From JAEUKA01 sp035328405 (GTDB lineage: Bacteria > Myxococcota_A > Polyangia > Palsa-1104 > JAEUJZ01), in assembly GCA_035328405.1 (NCBI GenBank), contig DAOLIT010000020.1:1-64000 (forward strand): a stretch of 64,000 nucleotides of DNA. Direction: 5' to 3'. This document shows positions 61,924 through 64,000 of this stretch, piece after piece. How positions within the stretch are numbered: position 1 is the stretch's first letter; every line of letters begins with the position of its first letter. The notes beneath the pieces are model-generated. The model did no database searches. It was not told where the DNA came from and saw nothing but the letters and a program-made list of their open reading frames with translations. The translations under genes and the position numbers were made by a program.

Positions 61924-63005
61924 CGGCCCAACACGAACAGGGGACACACCCCGACGCGCGTTATTTTCATGCGCTGCCCGACGGGAGAATCCAGTGCGAT
62001 TTGTGCCCTCGGGATTGCTGTTTGGCCGAAGGACAAAGGGGGCTCTGTTTTGTACGGCAGAACCAGCGCGGACGGATGGTGCTAACGACGTATGGACGGT
62101 CTTCGGGTTTTTGCATCGACCCGATTGAGAAGAAACCGCTGTCGCATTTTTTTCCGGGCTCGTCGGTGCTGTCGTTTGGAACGGCGGGTTGCAATCTGGC
62201 GTGCAAGTTTTGCCAAAACTGGGACATGTCGAAGTCCAAAGACATGGACCGCCTGTCGGATGAAGCGAGCCCCTCGCAAGTTGCGCAAGCGGCTTTGCGG
62301 TACGGCGCGCAGAGTGTGGCGTTTACGTACAACGACCCGGTGATTTTTGCCGAGTATGCGATGGATGTTGCGGACGCTTGCCACGAGGCTGGGGTCAAGA
62401 CGGTCGCCGTGACAGCCGGGTACATCCACAAAGATCCGCGCGCAGCGTTTTTCGCAAAGATGGATGCGGCGAATGTGGACCTCAAAGGCTTCTCTGAGGT
62501 GTTTTATGCGCGGCTTACAGGGTCACACCTTCAGCCTGTGCTCGAAACGCTGGAATACTTGGTCCATCACACGTCGGTGTGGACGGAAATCACGACGCTG
62601 CTCATCCCCGGCATGAACGACAGTCAGGCGGAAATCCAAAAACTGTCCGAATGGGTCGCGACGAAACTGCGCCCGGATGTGCCCCTGCATTTTTCGGCGT
62701 TTCACCCCGACTACAAAATGATGAACGTTCCCCCGACGCGGCCAGAAACCCTGTCGGCAGCCCGCGCGCTGGCGAAAAAGGTCGGCCTGCAGCATGTGTA
62801 CACCGGAAACGTCCACGATGTGGAAGGCGATACGACGTTCTGCGCGGGGTGCGGAGAGGCGCTCATCGTCCGCGACTACTACCAAATCTTGTCGTATCGG
62901 CTGGACGCGACCGGGCATTGTCCGACGTGCCAAAGCCCTCTTGCGGGCCATTTTGCGGACAAAGCCGGGACGTTTGGCCGCCGTCGCATTCCCGTGCGCC
63001 TTTAG
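61920..63005 (+). CDS. amrS: AmmeMemoRadiSam system radical SAM enzyme
   Basis: 361 aa. The radical SAM motif is CNLACKFCQNW (Cys-x3-Cys-x2-Cys). Preceding it, CDLCPRDCCL and downstream CxxC pairs (CAGCGE, CPTCQ) suggest extra zinc or cluster sites. The core resembles pyruvate-formate-lyase activating enzymes (SVLSFGTAGCNL). It probably modifies a peptide or protein in the AmmeMemo pathway; the substrate is unknown. An in-frame TTG at 61914 is an alternative start. The stop overlaps the convergent patatin gene's stop by three bases. Confidence 0.9.
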   Translation: MTAQHEQGTHPDARYFHALPDGRIQCDLCPRDCCLAEGQRGLCFVRQNQRGRMVLTTYGRSSGFCIDPIEKKPLSHFFPGSSVLSFGTAGCNLACKFCQNWDMSKSKDMDRLSDEASPSQVAQAALRYGAQSVAFTYNDPVIFAEYAMDVADACHEAGVKTVAVTAGYIHKDPRAAFFAKMDAANVDLKGFSEVFYARLTGSHLQPVLETLEYLVHHTSVWTEITTLLIPGMNDSQAEIQKLSEWVATKLRPDVPLHFSAFHPDYKMMNVPPTRPETLSAARALAKKVGLQHVYTGNVHDVEGDTTFCAGCGEALIVRDYYQILSYRLDATGHCPTCQSPLAGHFADKAGTFGRRRIPVRL

Positions 63006-64000
63006 GAACCCGAGGCTGTGGAGTTTGCTCTCGGCCGCTTGGGGAGGCCCAGGTCAGGGGGAAGTTCCGTGAAAAAGCGCACAAAGTCGGCGTGCATCGA
63101 GCGCGCATCGCGACGACCCAAATCAATCAGTTGTCTTGCAAATTCTCCGTCGAAGAGCAGGTAGGACAGAAGGTCGCTTTCCTCTTCCGCGTCCATTTCA
63201 CAAATCACGCGAACGAGTTTCGCGAGCGGGCCCTGGGTGCGCTTGGCAAACGTCGGCGAACGCACATAGTCCACGGCCATTTTGCCGATGTTCTCGGACG
63301 CTCTCACCAGCAGCGACGGCAAAGGCCGCAGACCGTCGTGCTTTTGGTGATATCCCATCGCGTGATTGAGCTGCGACACAAACTCCGAACCAAACGCGGC
63401 GTCGCCAGCCAAGAGGATTTGGTTGATGCGCTGGAGACGCTCGATGTCGTTTTCAACTCGGTCCAGGAGCAGCGCATTGAGCGCCTTGCCGATCAAAAAC
63501 AGCGGGCTCGGCATTTTCGCGTTCGGATTCGCTCGTTCGGGAATTTTCTGGATTTCACCGACGAAGCGCGGGCTCACCACAATGACTCCGTTCGCACCCA
63601 AATGACGCGCCGGAGACAACGGCACGTTTTGGCGCAAACCTCCATCGCAATAGAATTCGCCGTCGATGCGCACAGACGGGAACACAAGCGGAATCGCCGC
63701 AGAAGCGAGCGCATGCGACAGCCGCAGCTCCTTGACTCTTCGCGGCACGACTTTGGGATCTCGCGACCAGCGCGGAATGCCATGGTTTTGCCTGGCCACA
63801 AAAACCACCGTGTTTCCCGTCGAAATGTGCGTCGCCGAAACCGTCACCGCCTGCAATAGGCCTGCTTGCAGATGTTGCTCGATTCGAGCAAACGGAATGG
63901 CGTTGCTCAGAATGCCGTGGATGCCACTTGGCTCGATGAGACCTCCGTATTGCTCCTCATGAACCTCGGAAGCGAGCGGCGACGGCGCGACCAGACTGCG
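63002..64000 (-). CDS. Patatin-like phospholipase, 3' part (5' end outside the window)
   Basis: Partial: the frame runs to the window end at 64000 with no start, so at least 332 residues are seen. The Asp of the Ser-Asp dyad is in CDGGLRQNVPLSPA (DGG motif). The GxSxG nucleophile is not in the window. The other patatin blocks are SHALASAAIPLVFPSVRI and ATHISTGNTVVF. It hydrolyses ester bonds of phospholipids. Stop codons of this and of the radical SAM gene overlap tail to tail. Confidence 0.8.
   Translation of the reverse strand, partial: RSLVAPSPLASEVHEEQYGGLIEPSGIHGILSNAIPFARIEQHLQAGLLQAVTVSATHISTGNTVVFVARQNHGIPRWSRDPKVVPRRVKELRLSHALASAAIPLVFPSVRIDGEFYCDGGLRQNVPLSPARHLGANGVIVVSPRFVGEIQKIPERANPNAKMPSPLFLIGKALNALLLDRVENDIERLQRINQILLAGDAAFGSEFVSQLNHAMGYHQKHDGLRPLPSLLVRASENIGKMAVDYVRSPTFAKRTQGPLAKLVRVICEMDAEEESDLLSYLLFDGEFARQLIDLGRRDARSMHADFVRFFTELPPDLGLPKRPRANSTASGS

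Overview
The window looks like part of a chromosome from a Myxococcota-like Gram-negative bacterium (formerly Deltaproteobacteria). The evidence is indirect: many lipoproteins and outer-membrane barrel proteins, Hanks-type Ser/Thr kinases (one with a PEGA tail), a TPR protein ending in an AgmX/PglI-type domain, a formylglycine-enzyme-like lipoprotein next to a kinase, and ThyX. GC content looks moderately high by eye. No rRNA, tRNA, CRISPR array, insertion sequence or prophage was recognised.

Layout. 1-5.3 kb: a tandem repeat, a small unknown protein, a solo Type IIG restriction-methylation enzyme and a double-GNAT acetyltransferase. 5.4-9.4 kb: a multicopper-oxidase-like lipoprotein, a geranylgeranyl-reductase-type flavoprotein and an unknown lipoprotein. 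9.4-17.2 kb: an OB-fold-like lipoprotein overlapping folD, an aldehyde dehydrogenase, two related outer-membrane barrels, ftsY, and a pteridine-reductase-like SDR. 17.2-30.4 kb: a long minus-strand run of nine genes (HEAT repeats, VanW, LpxL-type acyltransferase, B12-radical SAM, two TPR proteins, a possible YbjN-like protein, a large TPR protein, a PhnD-like binding protein), many of them overlapping or almost touching. 30.6-33.6 kb: a compact plus-strand cassette of three overlapping genes, read as an ABC three-component (ABC-3C) conflict system: SMEK effector, middle component, DUF2326 ATPase.

33.7-40.5 kb: a histidine kinase divergent from a TonB-dependent receptor, rlmB, and a gluzincin metallopeptidase. 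40.7-50.6 kb: a kinase-TPR-FGE-like module, thyX, an exbD/TonB-like pair, a PEGA kinase, a pseudo-receiver/HATPase protein and YceI. 50.7-57.7 kb: a Tat-exported phosphoesterase, two tandem DUF4140/DUF4139 (MuiA-type) proteins, a 9-copy 21-bp repeat and a lipoprotein. 57.9-64 kb: an S1-domain protein (rpsA-like), a VOC protein, the AmmeMemoRadiSam trio in the order B-A-radical SAM, and the 3' part of a patatin-like phospholipase cut by the window end.

The most notable item is the ABC-3C cassette, a predicted anti-phage or anti-element system whose activity is unproven. Second are the long envelope-oriented operon with an acyltransferase lacking its usual catalytic acidic residue, and the AmmeMemoRadiSam trio. 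Most genes that can be named are core or envelope functions.
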